From Neurospora tetraspora (lineage: Eukaryota > Ascomycota > Sordariomycetes > Sordariales > Sordariaceae): 64,000 bases of DNA. Below the pieces are notes generated by a model. The model did no database searches, was not told where the DNA came from, and was given only the letters and a program-made list of their open reading frames with translations. This document shows positions 10,055 through 22,260 of the stretch, one piece after another. The number at the start of each line of letters is the position of its first letter. Within the stretch, counting starts at the first letter, position 1. Made by a program: the position numbers and the translations under genes. Location: contig NW_026944386.1 of NCBI RefSeq assembly GCF_033439725.1, forward strand, positions 3,906,001-3,970,000, in the 5' to 3' direction.

Positions 10055-13000
10055 ATGGAGGTCTTTATCAGTAATCTTCCTCGAGATCTTTCCGAGAGGA
10101 GTTTGAAAAGCCATCTGAAGCCGTTCATGGACAAACTCCACATCCATCACTATGACTGCGATAAACGGTCCGACAAACCCTTTGGGAAGATCACCTTCGT
10201 CACCCAAAGAGAAGCGATGAGTTTCCTTAGGACACACGCTCGTCTCAATATTATGAATCAGCAGGCTTATTGCAAGGTCAGCCATCCACAACCAAAGGAC
10301 ATACAGAACTTGGTCAACGGCATTCGTCACGAGGCCGAAGAACAGGAAAGGCGGAAGAAGGAGAGGGAGGAGAATGCCAACAACAAAACCCAGCCTACAC
10401 GCACTCCAACTTCAGCACTTGATGCCGACGTACTTGACTGCGGACATTGGTCCTACATCAACGGCAACTTGACCTTCATCCCCGAGTGGTCGTCTACCCT
10501 GCGCGTCTCAGCAAAGTTCGCTAAGCACGACCTCGTCATTACCTCTTTGGATGGATCTCAGGTCTCCATCCCATATCGAAGCATCCAAGAACTCGTTTGG
10601 TCCAACAATGGACACATCGCCGTCACTCTCACATACGCCCCAACGTTTCTCTCGCGGCCAATTCCATCAGATCGACCCGGACAACCCATGAGGATGCGCC
10701 TCGAGGCATGCGACAGTAACCACGCCAAAGTATCCAAATTCTGTCTGGTCTATCACTTCAAAGTGTTGGACAATCATTTGCACCCCAATAAGGGTCAAAA
10801 CCAGGGGACTGACTTCCATGCCGCCATTAGAGGACTGAATGAGCAAGAAATTTTCTGGGTCACGCCTTATACATTCCCCATTCAGAGCGCTTCTCCACAA
10901 GACGCATATCCTGTCGCAGTTGACAGGCTTAAGGCGGCTCTTGTGGAGTACCAAGGGGGAAATACGTTGCCTTACAGCCTGCTCTTCAATCTTCAAGCGC
11001 TGGTGTACAGATCGTATCTTCACCCGACAACCGTGCTAAAGCTGGCCAGACGCTTAGCAAATATATTCGAAACTGCTCGGCGCTCAGGTCAGCGGCAGGA
11101 TCCCATCTCTGTTGATGCCTTTAAGGACCTCTTCAAAAGCATCGACTGGCCGTCGCCGAGCCTCTCAGGCTCCGAGGCGCTTGCCCAGTTCGAGGTCGAA
11201 GGGATCATAGAACACTTGAACAAAACGGAGAAGCGCATGCGTGAGGGCCACACCATGCGCCTGAACGACGAGATTCCATCCGGTCTTACCAAGATCTATC
11301 GGGCACTTGTCACGCCAACCAGAATCGAACTTCACGGGCCTGAACTGGAAGCCATGAACAGGATTCTTCGAAAGTTCCCAGAACACCAGGACCACTTCCT
11401 TCGAGTCCAGTTCGGCGAAGAGGATGGACAGGACCTCTTCTTCAACTCGACGGTCTCCATGGACACCATATACCAGAGATTTAAAGACGTCTTGACCCAG
11501 GGCATTTCAGTTGGTGGTCGGGTTTACAGGTTTCTCGGCTTCTCCCACTCCTCCCTCCGAGCACATAGCCTTTGGCTATCGGCGCCCTTCGTTTACAACG
11601 GTCAACTGAAGATATCTGAAAACATCATTGAGGCTTTGGGTGATTTCCGCAAGATCAGGTCGCCAGCGCGACGTGCGGCACGCATAGGCCAGGCCTTTTC
11701 AGAGACACCATATTCCGTATCGCTCTACGATAACGATATCGATGTGATACGGCATAAGGACGTCGAGCGCAACGGCCGCGTATTCAGTGATGGAGTTGGG
11801 AAAATATCGCAAGGTGCCCTCGAGGTGATTCATCGCGAGATCCCCGAATCCAAAGGCTATCCGAATTGCTTCCAGGTGCGATGGGCTGGAGCAAAGGGCA
11901 TGTTAGCTCTCGATACCCGGCTCACTGGGAGGCAAATCTGTATCAGAGATTCCATGGAGAAGTTCCGCAGCCATGATGAGGAACATCTTGAAATATGCGA
12001 CATGGCTTCAAAGCCGATTCCTCTGATGCTGAACCGCCAGATGATCAAGATTCTCGAGGATATGGGTGCCCCAGCCAAGTGGTTCATGCAGCTTCAAGAA
12101 AAGGAACTCCAGCGTCTTCGGGCGATCACGGATAGCGTCCATAACGTGGCGACCTTCCTCAAGCTGCAGTGCGTTGGAGATTCTGTTCACCTTAGCCAGT
12201 TTCTCAAAGACGTCCACAAAATGAACATCGACTACCGAAAGGACCAGTTTCTTCGCGGTCTTGTCGAAGCTGTCGTGCTCAGAGAGTTGCGCTTGCTCAA
12301 GCACAAGGCTAGAATCCCGATTCCCCATGGCATTACTCTGTTTGGCGTGATGGACGAGACAGGCCTATTGCGCGAAGGGGAAGTATACGTCACCTATGAA
12401 ACCCTGGACGGTCGCTTTAAAGACCCTCCAGCTGCTGGCCCTGTTGTGGTGACCAGGTCTCCGGCCTTGCACCCCGGAGACATCCAGGTTGCCCGCAACG
12501 TCATTCCACCCGCGGGGCACCCTCTCAGAGAACTGAAAAACTGCATCGTGTTCAGCCAAAACGGTGAACGTGACCTGCCCAGTCAGCTGTCAGGTGGTGA
12601 CCTGGATGGCGACACTTTCAACGTGATTTGGGATCAGAGGATCGTTTCCAAACTCCACACTTTCACAGCGGCCAATTATCCACGTGTCAAGCCCCTGGAA
12701 TTGAACCGAGAGATTGAGTCAAAGGACATGGCCGACTTCTTCGTTGAGTTTATGAAGGCCGATCACCTGGGGGTAATTGCGGTTCGGCACATGATCCTCG
12801 CGGACGTACGCGATAAGGGGACGCTAGATGAAGACTGTCTCACCCTGGCAGAATTGCACTCCAAAGCGGTCGACTTCTCCAAGTCGGGGCTTCACGTGAA
12901 TATTACCGAGTTACCAAGACCACCACCTTATCGGCCTGATTTGTAAGTGCTGATATACCTTCCTGCTTCTGTTCCCTGCTAATGATGACTGCTAGCCTTG

Positions 13001-14233
13001 TAAACGGACCAGACATTAAAATCCATGACAAGTCCAAGATTGACATGGAAGAGCAGTACCTTAGGCAAGACAACGATGATGGAGACGACACACCGCGGTA
13101 CAAATACTACGCATCGGAGAAGATTTTGGGACAGCTTTTCCGTGCTGTGGACGAAAAGAAGATATGGACCAAAAACATCAAGCTAGAAGTCCCATCGGGG
13201 GGTCTTCCATTCTGGAATGAATTGGAGACATCCCTGCTGAAGCGTATCCGCGCTATCGGACAAGTGCGGTGGCGACATCGTCTTGATGAAGCCCGCCGAA
13301 TCTGTGAATCGTAAGTCACGGGCCTTTTCCGGTCGCTGCTCATAGTTGCAACCAACTAACATCATTTGTCATGTTATCAGTTACGAAGACGCCATAAGGG
13401 ACGCCATGGTGGAGTTTGCTGATTCTCCGACCCAGCCCCTCAAAGAGTTGGAAGTTGTCATGGGATTTATTCTGAACAAAAAAGGCATTCAGAGCAGGCG
13501 GCAGCGAGACAAGTCATCAAAGCTGTCGGACGCGTTCGTCCGTATAACTAAGATGGTGACGAATGCATTGCGTCCCTCCTCTCCGCCTGAGGAAGCCACA
13601 TCAGAGCTCCACGCATTGGAGCTCTGCATTGCCTGTTTTTATGTGGCATTTGAGAAGCGACGCGAACCAAAAGAGTATTGGAAGCGTCAAGTCGCTACAG
13701 ACCTTGAAAGCTTCCGGCTCGTGGCTAGCTCGGCATTGCTTCTCGAGATCAAGGAGCAGGAGAAGAGGATAAGGCTAAGGCATGCCGCTAGAGCCGGCGG
13801 ATTCGTCGGCGTCCGGGGAGGGAGCCGCGTTGCAGGTCGAGGAGATAGGGGAGACCATCGGCAGCCCATCCGTGTGGATGTTAACACGGCGGCTCATGCA
13901 ACGACCCAGCAAAGCGCGTTTACTGGTGTTGCATTCGATTCGGGCTCACCAAGCAGCACGTCGGCCCCAACGACCCCGAGCTCTGGATCCAACTACACGC
14001 CTAGTAGTGGGTCAGTCACGCAAGATGCCATATTTAACGACCCTACAGGCCTCTACCCGGGCTACCAACCGGAATTGGTACACGCACAGGCTGCCGCAAG
14101 AACGGCGGGCGTTTCGGGAGGAGAGGTACCGAGTGGTTCGGCTGCAGGCATGCCAGTTAAACTGACACCTGCGGACCTGATGGCGCAGCTTGCGGCTCAT
14201 TATGCACAGATGCAGATTCACCAGAGGAAGTAG
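10055..14233 (+). CDS. RNA-dependent RNA polymerase with N-terminal RRM-like domain
   Basis: Cellular RdRP of the RNA-silencing pathway, making dsRNA from single-stranded RNA for Dicer. Exons 10055-12942, 12996-13310 and 13381-14233 give 1351 aa; both introns (53 and 70 nt) have consensus GTAAGT donors and keep the frame. Residues 1 to about 75 look like an RRM (VFISNLPRDLSERSL). The catalytic DLDGD is at residues 849-853 within SGGDLDGDTFNVIWD. The C-terminal part after about residue 1200 is Gly/Arg-rich (GVRGGSRVAGRGDRGD) and then low-complexity Ser/Thr/Pro. The RRM start and the length fit the Rdp1/RRP-3/SAD-1 side of the fungal family rather than QDE-1, but I cannot assign the paralogue. 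The gene appears intact. Confidence 0.95.
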
Positions 14234-14924
14234 CATTTCTGAGGACATTGAGGACCGGCGGGAGTTGACGGGTGGACAGTGTGAATTCAGCGGTTGATGA
14301 AGCGGAAATATTTTTGGATATCACGACTTTGACGAATTTCCATTTCTTCTCTAGCTTATGGTTTGGGATTGTAGGGTATTTCTCGCAATATAACGAGCAC
14401 TGAATAGCCAACTTTAAGTGTTGTTGACGGGAGAGGGCTGGGGTCCTTTTCCCCGGCTGTTCCCCGGCACCCCGGACGTGTACCCCGCAATTAGCGACCT
14501 CCCCCACTAAAATCCCGGGTGGCAGCGGCGGGAAAATGCTTTGCCGCCAGTAGACCAAGAGCCGAACCGCAGGCCCGGAGATGGTGGGCGGTTGCACCCA
14601 TCCACTCCGACGTCACTCCGATCATCCTGTGCTTTTTGATTGCGTGATGAGTTACAGAGTATTTGAATGTCTCCTGTCTCTCAACTCAGAAAACTAAACA
14701 TTCTCAGCAGGTGACTGAGTGATCTTTTCCCATCCCATTGCATCCCATTGCAAACATCCCGGTGTAAACAAATCATCACCAAATACTTCCTCAGCTCCCG
14801 GACTTACAGGCCCACAGCGGGAGTTGGACATCGGGTCTTAGCGGATTGCTCCACCAAGAACGACTTGGCGAACATCCAGACATCAACCTCATCAAGTCCG
14901 GTATCTCAAGAGACACCAGCAGCA
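14234..14924. other. Spacer and 5' leader of the EthD-hydrolase gene
   Basis: There is a GC-rich block near 14430-14600. The frame upstream of 14925 stays open back to a TTG at 14748 but has no ATG before 14925, so it is read as leader. The repeated CATCCCATTG at 14731-14750 is a short tandem duplication. Confidence 0.5.
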
Positions 14925-16580
14925 ATGGCGGCAGCAAAGAACGGACAAGGCATGCTCTACGTGACGATGCAGCCCCAGGAGGGCCTCTCGCTCGACCAGT
15001 TCCACGAGTGGTACAACAACGAGCACGGCCCTACCCGTCTGCGTCTCCCCCAGATCTTTTCCAACGGCCTGCGCTACCAGGCCACCGACGGCCAGCAGCC
15101 GCACTTCCTGGCCGCCTACGATGTGACCGACATGGCCCACCTCCTGACGCCCACCTACCTCGATCTGCGCGCCAACCGGTCCTCCCGTGAGGCCGAGACC
15201 ATCGGCCAGGTCAAAGTCGACCGTTTCTTCTTCGACCTCGTCTGGACCCAGGAAGCCTCGTCCTTCAAGCCGGCCGAGCAGTGCACTAACGCCGAAGCAG
15301 AGGGCCGCGTTCTGGTGGCTGTCGACGTCTCGCTCAGCCTGGCCAACGAGCCCGACGCCGCCGCCGAGAAAGTCATCCAGTGGTACGAGGAGGAACACAT
15401 CCCCATGCTGTCCAAGATCCCCGGCTGGTTGCGCAGCCGGGTGCTGCGGACGCCTTCTTCTATCGAAGGCTCCAACGCCGGCGAGACCAAAATCATCACC
15501 CTCCACGAGTACGCTCCCCAAAACGGCCTCGGCGGCCCCGAGCACAAAGCCTCCATGGACACCCCCTGGCGCACCGAGGTTTTTGACAAGTACATCACCG
15601 AAAAGGGCCGAAGGACTTACTCCCTCTTCTACGTCTTCGGGCCCGCGCCCCGCGATCTGGAGCACCTCTCCCGCTTGCCCGCCTCCAAGGCCTTCTCCGC
15701 TGCTGCCCCCCGCCTCACCACCACCGCCGGCTCGGAGGGGCCCATCATCTCCAGCTACATCACCACCCCCCACGACGGCCTGACCATCCCCTACCAGCTG
15801 GAAGGTAACCCCTCTCCCACCGCCCCCGTCATCGCCTTCTCCAACTCCCTCCTCACTTCGCTGCACATGTGGGACCACCTGGTCAAGCTGCTTAAGCAAG
15901 CTCGGCCCGATCTGCGGATCCTGCGGTATGACACGCGTGGAAGACACGCTATCTCCTCCCCCCCGCAGCCTGCCACTTTGGATCTCCTAGCCGACGACCT
16001 CGCCTCCCTCCTCGACGCGTTGCGCATTGATAAGCTGCAGACGCTAGTCGGTGTAAGCATGGGCGGCGCCACGACGCTCAATTTTGCTATCCGCCACCCT
16101 TCTCGTCTCGGCAAGTTCGTGGCGTGCGACTTTAACGCTGCTTCATCAGAAGCCAACACGCAAGCGTGGAAAGACCGTATCGCTGTCGCTGAGTCTGATG
16201 AGGGGAAGGGGCTTAAAGAAAAATTGGCGGCGGTGACGGTGGAGAGGTGGTTCCACCCCAACACAATGGAGAAGAAGAGGGAGACGGTGGAGTGGATGAC
16301 GGAGATGGTTGCGGGGAATGATGTGGAGGGTTTCCGGTGGTCTTGTCAGGCGTTGTGGGGGTATGATTTGAGGGAGAAGATGAAGGGTGTCAAAGAGGTG
16401 GAGGGGTTGTTTGTGGTGGGGGATGGGGATGGTAAGGGGGCGTTGGTTAAGGCTATGGAGGGTTTCAGGGGGTTGCTTGGAGACAAGGGAGGGGAGTTAA
16501 AGGTGGTGAAGGAGGCGGGGCATTTGCCGATGTGTGAGAGCCCGGAGGGGTTTTGGGAGGCTGTTAGGGATTTTATTTGA
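14925..16580 (+). CDS. EthD-EthD-alpha/beta hydrolase fusion protein
   Basis: A 551-aa intronless protein. The first part holds two EthD/dimeric alpha-beta barrel repeats (FHEWYNNEHGPTRLRLP and, about 120 residues later, IQWYEEEHIPMLSKIPGW). The second part, from about residue 265, is an alpha/beta hydrolase of the 3-oxoadipate enol-lactonase type, with nucleophile S378 in VGVSMGGA, an acid probably near residue 510 (VVGDGDG) and His533 in EAGHLPM. EthD-type domains are known from ferredoxin-like proteins in degradation or polyketide decoration, and the hydrolase would open a lactone or ester, so a small catabolic or biosynthetic step is likely (inference). I chose 14925 because it is the first in-frame ATG and has a good AGCAATGGC context. 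Confidence 0.88.
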   Translation: MAAAKNGQGMLYVTMQPQEGLSLDQFHEWYNNEHGPTRLRLPQIFSNGLRYQATDGQQPHFLAAYDVTDMAHLLTPTYLDLRANRSSREAETIGQVKVDRFFFDLVWTQEASSFKPAEQCTNAEAEGRVLVAVDVSLSLANEPDAAAEKVIQWYEEEHIPMLSKIPGWLRSRVLRTPSSIEGSNAGETKIITLHEYAPQNGLGGPEHKASMDTPWRTEVFDKYITEKGRRTYSLFYVFGPAPRDLEHLSRLPASKAFSAAAPRLTTTAGSEGPIISSYITTPHDGLTIPYQLEGNPSPTAPVIAFSNSLLTSLHMWDHLVKLLKQARPDLRILRYDTRGRHAISSPPQPATLDLLADDLASLLDALRIDKLQTLVGVSMGGATTLNFAIRHPSRLGKFVACDFNAASSEANTQAWKDRIAVAESDEGKGLKEKLAAVTVERWFHPNTMEKKRETVEWMTEMVAGNDVEGFRWSCQALWGYDLREKMKGVKEVEGLFVVGDGDGKGALVKAMEGFRGLLGDKGGELKVVKEAGHLPMCESPEGFWEAVRDFI

Positions 16581-17665
16581 GGGAGGAAGTGGTTGGATAG
16601 GTAAAGAGTGAGAGATGAGGGTTTGATGGTGTTGAAGAAGTAACGAAATGAATGAGAATCTGGCGTTGTCGGTTATCATGAAGGCTGCCTCTCGTGTTGT
16701 TGAGGTGGGCGTATTATGCACTTGTGGTGGGCGGATGCATCGAGAATCCTTCAGGACTGCAGTGAAGCAAACATCGACTCGCTAACTGCACGGCGGGCTG
16801 ACAGCGCGGGGCGGCCGGGCGGGCTCACATCGGGATCCGGGAAGCCGGACCGGGTAAGGTACCGGGTGCGATTCCAAGTTTCAAAATCTCGAGGAGAGTC
16901 GTGCGCACGAATGACGAAAACAACAAGCACAAGATCCAAGGGGATATCGTGTCAAGGTGGTGAATGTGGAGTCCTCGAGCGTGTAAAACGATCTAGGTTT
17001 GGTTGATTGCAGGGAAGTGGAAACAATCGAGCAAACCGGCAGCGACGCAAAGGAGTGGTGGTCGGGATCACGAATCGTGTAGGTGAGAAAGGCGTTCTTT
17101 CTATGATGGCGGAATTGCATCAGAACATCCAAGCGATATGGACGTCTTCAACAAGTCGCTAATTCGGTTTCAGATTGTAAAAAACCCGTAGTCGTTGAAG
17201 AAACCGTTGCGTGATCATAGAGGTGGTGAGCCGCCTGGGCATCGCATGTTTGTGAGAAATCCGGGGTACCGGGAGCCGATCCGGAAGCGCGAAGCAAACA
17301 CAAGACAGTCCGGTTTCAACTGGAATGAGCGATCCAGCGATTGGAAAGTCTGGAACTGTGGAAGGTACGGTTGATATGCCCCTTTATTATAACCTCCGAC
17401 TTCCTGCTGAGGAGCGTGGGAGCAAGCAAATACGGAAGTCGAAACGGGGAAGGAGGCCGTGGATGGCGGATATGCTTGCCATGAAGAGGTTAAAAGTACG
17501 GTGGTTTTTCCACTTATTGTTGTCGGGGGCTGCTTGGTTAGGTACACGCCCTCTTTTTATTCCATCACTTCCATTTCATCCTGCACGATCACGGTAATAG
17601 GCATTCCGGAGGATGAACCACAAAGGCTGCAGGACTTCGTCCACTCGGCAAAATCTCATGTGCCG
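16581..17665. other. Spacer before the first rhodopsin-domain copy
   Basis: Contains a GC-rich stretch at 16790-16870 and no convincing gene. The frame immediately before 17666 is open back to about 17459 but lacks an ATG. Confidence 0.45.
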
Positions 17666-18971
17666 ATGATGTTTAGTAGCATGCTGGCCTTCCAAGTCGT
17701 TGCTACTCTATGCATGTGCCTCCGGTTTTATTCCAAGCGTGTCTCCAAGGCCAAATACTTCCTCGACGACTACGTACTCATCGCCTCATGGGTAAGAGCC
17801 GACAATCCCAATGGTGGAAACACGAACGATGGCTGTATTGTCAGCTCTCGCAAAAGGCTAACAGAACATCAGATCACAGCAATCATCTACAATTTCATCG
17901 CCCTTTATATGACCAGGTTCGGGCTCGGCCTGGACATGGGTGACTTCCGCTCGATAGAGGTATTATACCAAGAGAGGTGAGTATCTACACCCGCCGTGAT
18001 ATTCAGTGCCATAACTGCGTGTTGGGTATCGAAATTATCGTTCTTTATTACTCTCCTTCGCCTGGTTTCTTCTAGGCGGTGGTGGCAAAAGGCGTTGCTC
18101 TGGTTTCTGATGACGACGAGCACTGCATCGCTTATAGTCCTGTCCGTACTCCAGGCGTTCACTGAATGATGCGGAAGTGTTATAGCGCTACTCGTTGATC
18201 ATCAGCCTGGACATTACGACAAGAACTGCGCCCATCCGAAAATGAACAGGGCATTCTCAATATATGCAAGTGTTTACGCGACTACAATGCTAAGTCCTAC
18301 AAACCCCAGCTTCTTCAAGTGCGGGGAGTTGTGCGATCATCAATTCAGAGAGTGGTCTCGATAACACCGGTCTTACCCCGTTATTCAGGACTTCATACTA
18401 TCGTTGGTTCCTCCGTTGGTGATTTGGAAACTGAAGATGAAGCGAGCTGAAAAGATGGCAATTATTTGTGCAATGAGCACAGGATGCTTGTGAGTACCTT
18501 ACTGATGCCCTTGTACAGCCGCTGCATGGCGATGATGGGTCCCGTCATGTTAACGCACTGTTTGTTTTCAGTGCCGGAGGCGTCTCAATACCCAAGGTGG
18601 TGAAGACTTACGCCCTTCTTTTTGAGGGAATGGAGGAAGCGGTCCTCAACAAAGTTGATGACATATATTACCCCAGCATATGGCACTACATGCTCAAGGA
18701 CCCCTACAAGGGTGGACTAGTCTGCGCGTTGGCCTCCGTCGAAGTCAGCTGCACCATAATCGCCGCCTCTATACCCTTCTTTCGGCCTCTGATACGAAGA
18801 CTGATAACCAAAGACCAAGGTAGAGGTACTCCTGGAGATCCCGTCGCCATGAGTTCCCTACCAGGCAGTTGTAGAGGACATGCCAGGCTTGATAACACCG
18901 ACGACTCTTGCAGGAGAACACCGAAAGACGACGATTTAGTTGCAATTTCTGAATTTGAAAGAAAGTTGTGA
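17666..18971 (+). pseudogene. Rhodopsin-domain 7-TM protein, copy A (pseudogene)
   Basis: First member of the local seven-gene family. The family exon plan is recognisable: 17666-17791, 17873-18289, 18389-18489 (101 nt) and 18572-18971. Family landmarks are present: CMCLRFYSKR, LDDYVLIASW, RFGLGL, WVSKLSFFITLLRLV, DFILSLVPPLVIWKLKM, CAMSTGCL, VEVSCTIIAASIPFFRPL and the C-terminal DDDLVAISEFE. It is broken: in-frame TGA codons at 17978 and 18167 (the second is an extra codon relative to the paralogues), and the exon-2 donor reads CTAAGT where the others have GTAAGT. The ATG at 17666 starts later than in the sisters, so the N-terminus may also be lost. Confidence 0.82.
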
Positions 18972-19413
18972 GATTGGATAGGTATAATTGGGTAGTAGAC
19001 GCATGGCATTGGCATATTATGGAGAGCGCTTCATAAGGAGAGGAGGGTGTAATCAGCTCACAGTAATTGTGTCTACATCATTGGTTGTTCCCACAGTCCA
19101 AAATGCGGCCGGACCCATTTGGCGAGAAGGATCATGATGCATATGAACGACAGATTTGCTAGTGCCTTTACCAAGACTTTCACTGTAGTACAGACGAGTT
19201 TCTGCTCTGCTATGTAGTACGCGGCATGATTCACAATACTGACTCTCCATCGAAGGCTACGGTGACATTCGAGCCGGGATGATTCTATGAGTATAAGAAG
19301 CCATCATCTTCCTCTCGTTGAACGTTAACCATTTCGTTCCTTCGGAGTGCCAAGCTTCATGGTCACACAACAACAGAAAGCCCTGTCGTGAGTTCATGGG
19401 CTGACAGCATAGC
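18972..19413. other. Spacer between copy A and the P450
   Basis: No gene or repeat seen. Confidence 0.5.
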
Positions 19414-21425
19414 ATGGAAGTGCAACACGACACTGAATTTGCCGCTTTTACGCAGCACGGCGACAGAACCCCCGGTATAGCGTGGCCTTCAATGTCCTTG
19501 GTCAACCTGACCACCCTAAAATCCCCCATTGGGACAGCTCTCATTGCCGGAGTACTTTTGATCTTGTACCTTGCATATCGAGCTATCCTTCCCAAGCCTA
19601 TTGCGGGTATCCCGTATAACAAGCATGCGGCTCGGAGTCCTTTGGGCGATATCCCCGAGATGTTGGGATATATTCGCAAGAAAAAAGAGGTGTTTGTGAG
19701 TATCTCCTCTCTCGGCTCTTTTGCTAGGAGCTCGTAGTAGACCACGACCCCTATGATGCGTAAGAATAAATTGGCTGACTTACCTGAACCATCATTCAGT
19801 CCTGGATGGGGTCCCTGACGGAAAGGCACAACAGCCCGATTGTCCAGGTCTTCATTAAGCCATTCGAAAAGCCATGGGTCGTTGTGGCAGACCCATTCGA
19901 GACGCAGGACATCCTTCTCCGGCGCGGCAAGGAGATTGACCGAAGCCTGCTCATCGGCGACATTCTCGGCCCCCTTCTCCCCGAACAGCACATGCAGTTC
20001 CACTCAGATGACCCGCGCTTCAAGAAAAACCGCAACCTTATCAACCATTTGATGACCCCATCGTTTATCAACCGGGTCAGCGGTCCCGAAACATACCGCG
20101 GCGTAAACCTTCTCATTCAACTCTGGAAGGCGAAGTGTGAGCGCGCCCAAGGCCGTCCCTTCTCTGCAATCCATGACCTCAGCCACAGCGCCCTCGACGC
20201 CATCACTGGCGCGCTCATCGGCCTTCCTGAATGCGAAAACATCACTTGGAAGCGTTTGGAGGCCGTCAATCAGGTTTCACTGCCCGAGGGTGACGTCGAC
20301 CCGAGTAATGTCAACAAGCCAATCACCTTCCCCGAGGGCTCCATCCCCCCTTTCCTCAGCGCCATCATCACCATGACGAATTCCCTAATGCTCACCCAGC
20401 TTTCCCCTCTGCCCAAACCCACCTACAAGATCGCCAAAATGTTCCCCTCTCTGAAGAACGCCATCGCGACAAAGGAGACCTACATCACCTCCAAGATCGA
20501 CGAATCCCTGGCCCTCATTAACTCCTCCAATCCCGACCAAGCAGACAATTCCCAACTTCCCCAAAACGCCATCCACTCCGTCCTCCTCCGCGAGCGCCAA
20601 CTCGCCCTCAAAGAGGGTCGCACCCCCAACTACCACTCCCGCGCCATCTCGGACGAGTTCGTCAGCTTCCTCCTCGCCGGCCACGACACCACCGCCGTCA
20701 CCATGGCCTGGGGCGTCAAATACCTGTCCGACCACCCTCGCGTCCAAGACCGTTTACGCGCGGAGCTGCGCGCCGCGATGCCTGCCGCCTTTGCGGAAAA
20801 ACGGGCGCCGACGTACGAGGAGATCGTTGCCCTCCAGAACCAGCAGCAGGGAGGAGAGTCCACGCGGAGAAAGAGCGAGTATCTGGACGCGGTAATCGAG
20901 GAGGTGTTGAGGGTGGGGAATGTCATCGATTTCTTGCTTCGCGAGACGTTGCGGGATACCGAGATCTTGGGCAGAATGGTTCCGAAGGGCACGTCGATTT
21001 GCTTGGTGGGCAACGGGCCGGGGTATGTCAGGCCTGCTGCTTTGGTCGAGGTTAATGATGCGGTGCGCAGTCCGGGGGCGAGGAAGGAGGGGTCCAACAA
21101 GTTGGGGAAGATGTTGAGCGGGAAGTGGGATGATGGGGATTTGGGCGAGTTTAAGCCGGAAAGGTGGTTGAAGGTGAATGGGGAGACGGGGAGGGAGGAG
21201 TTTGATCCGCTGGCGGGGCCGACGTTGGCGTTTGGCCTGGGGCCGAGGGGGTGTTATGGGAAGAGGTTGGGGATGGTGGCGTTGAGGATTTATTTTGTGA
21301 TGATTGTGTGGTGGTTTAGGCTGGGGAAGTGTCCGGAGGAGTTGAGCGGGTATGAGGGCGTGCAGAAGTTTGCTAGGGAGCCGAGGCGCTGTTTTGTTAG
21401 GCTGGAGGATGCGATGGGGCGCTGA
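19414..21425 (+). CDS. Cytochrome P450, two exons
   Basis: Microsomal haem monooxygenase. Exon 1 is 19414-19695 and exon 2 is 19800-21425, with a 104-nt intron GTGAGT..CAG, giving 635 aa. A membrane anchor lies near residues 36-52 (IGTALIAGVLLILYLAY). The I-helix motif AGHDTT, an ExxR-type helix (IEEVLR) and the haem loop FGLGPRGCYG with Cys579 are all visible, so the enzyme should be catalytic. A second in-frame ATG at 19492 would place the anchor nearer the N-terminus, as is usual, and may be the true start (609 aa). The substrate is unknown. It lies between copy A of the rhodopsin family and a 7-TM hypothetical gene, with no backbone biosynthetic gene nearby. Confidence 0.92.
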
Positions 21426-22260
21426 AGGATGGTTGGGGGTCTGGGTCCGGGAAGGGACGAATCATGATCACTCCCCATTTTCAAAGCCCAATTCCAGTTT
21501 GTCAACAATTGAAGAATAAAAGATCTCCGAAGAATTGATTGATTAAGCTACAAACAAATGTTTTGACACAATCTCACGATGCGTTGAGGTTTTGTCGCGC
21601 AGTGTCTTTTGGTGTTCATGCAGATTCGTTTACGCTATCAGTACAGGCGGTTTTACAGGGATTTACAGGGGACTGTGCAGCTAAGGTAACCTTCCCCTCG
21701 AACAGAACATCACGCAATAACAATCTCATCCAGTCCAAAGTTCACGACAAAGAACCTCATCTACCCCTGAGCAAGTAAACAACCTCTTCCAATGTCAACC
21801 CTCAGTACACTAAGCGCCGAATGTCTTTCACAGCATAAGTCAATCGGAACAAGCGCAAAGCACCGCCTCCCATTCTCCCCTGTTCGTCCGACCCTGAACC
21901 GGGCACTGTGGGCCAATCGTTCGTCTGTTTGAGTAACCGCGCTTGTTTCACATCACCACCCTGTCACTTGTCAACTTCATGCGTTTCCTCGTTTAGAATG
22001 GGCCTGGGAAAGGGAAGACAAGGGGTAAACGAAAGAATTAAAGCAGAAGTTTTAAAGTCATGTATGGGCCCCCTTTGTCGTGGGTAAAGAGGGCTGCAAA
22101 CTTCTTCTTTTTCCATTTCATCTTCTCGGCGTTGTCATTGATTGTACACGTTCTTTCTTTCATTGTTTACGTCGGCATTTTCATTCATAGACACTCATTC
22201 GGGATTTTGGCTTCTTTCTTTTGCTGTTCTGTTATGTCAACACTCACCATCTAATTCGCA
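21426..22260. other. Spacer and leader of the 7-TM gene
   Basis: Non-coding. The last 200 bases are strongly pyrimidine-rich (CTTCTTCTTTTTCC type), typical of a fungal 5' leader. Confidence 0.5.

Noticed and set aside
14892-15947. 351-codon open frame on - opposite the EthD-hydrolase gene
   Set aside because: Antisense shadow with Gly/Val-rich text typical of reverse-frame reading.
19257-20003. 248-codon frame on - overlapping the P450
   Set aside because: Antisense to P450 exons; no motif, and the P450 frame is clearly real.
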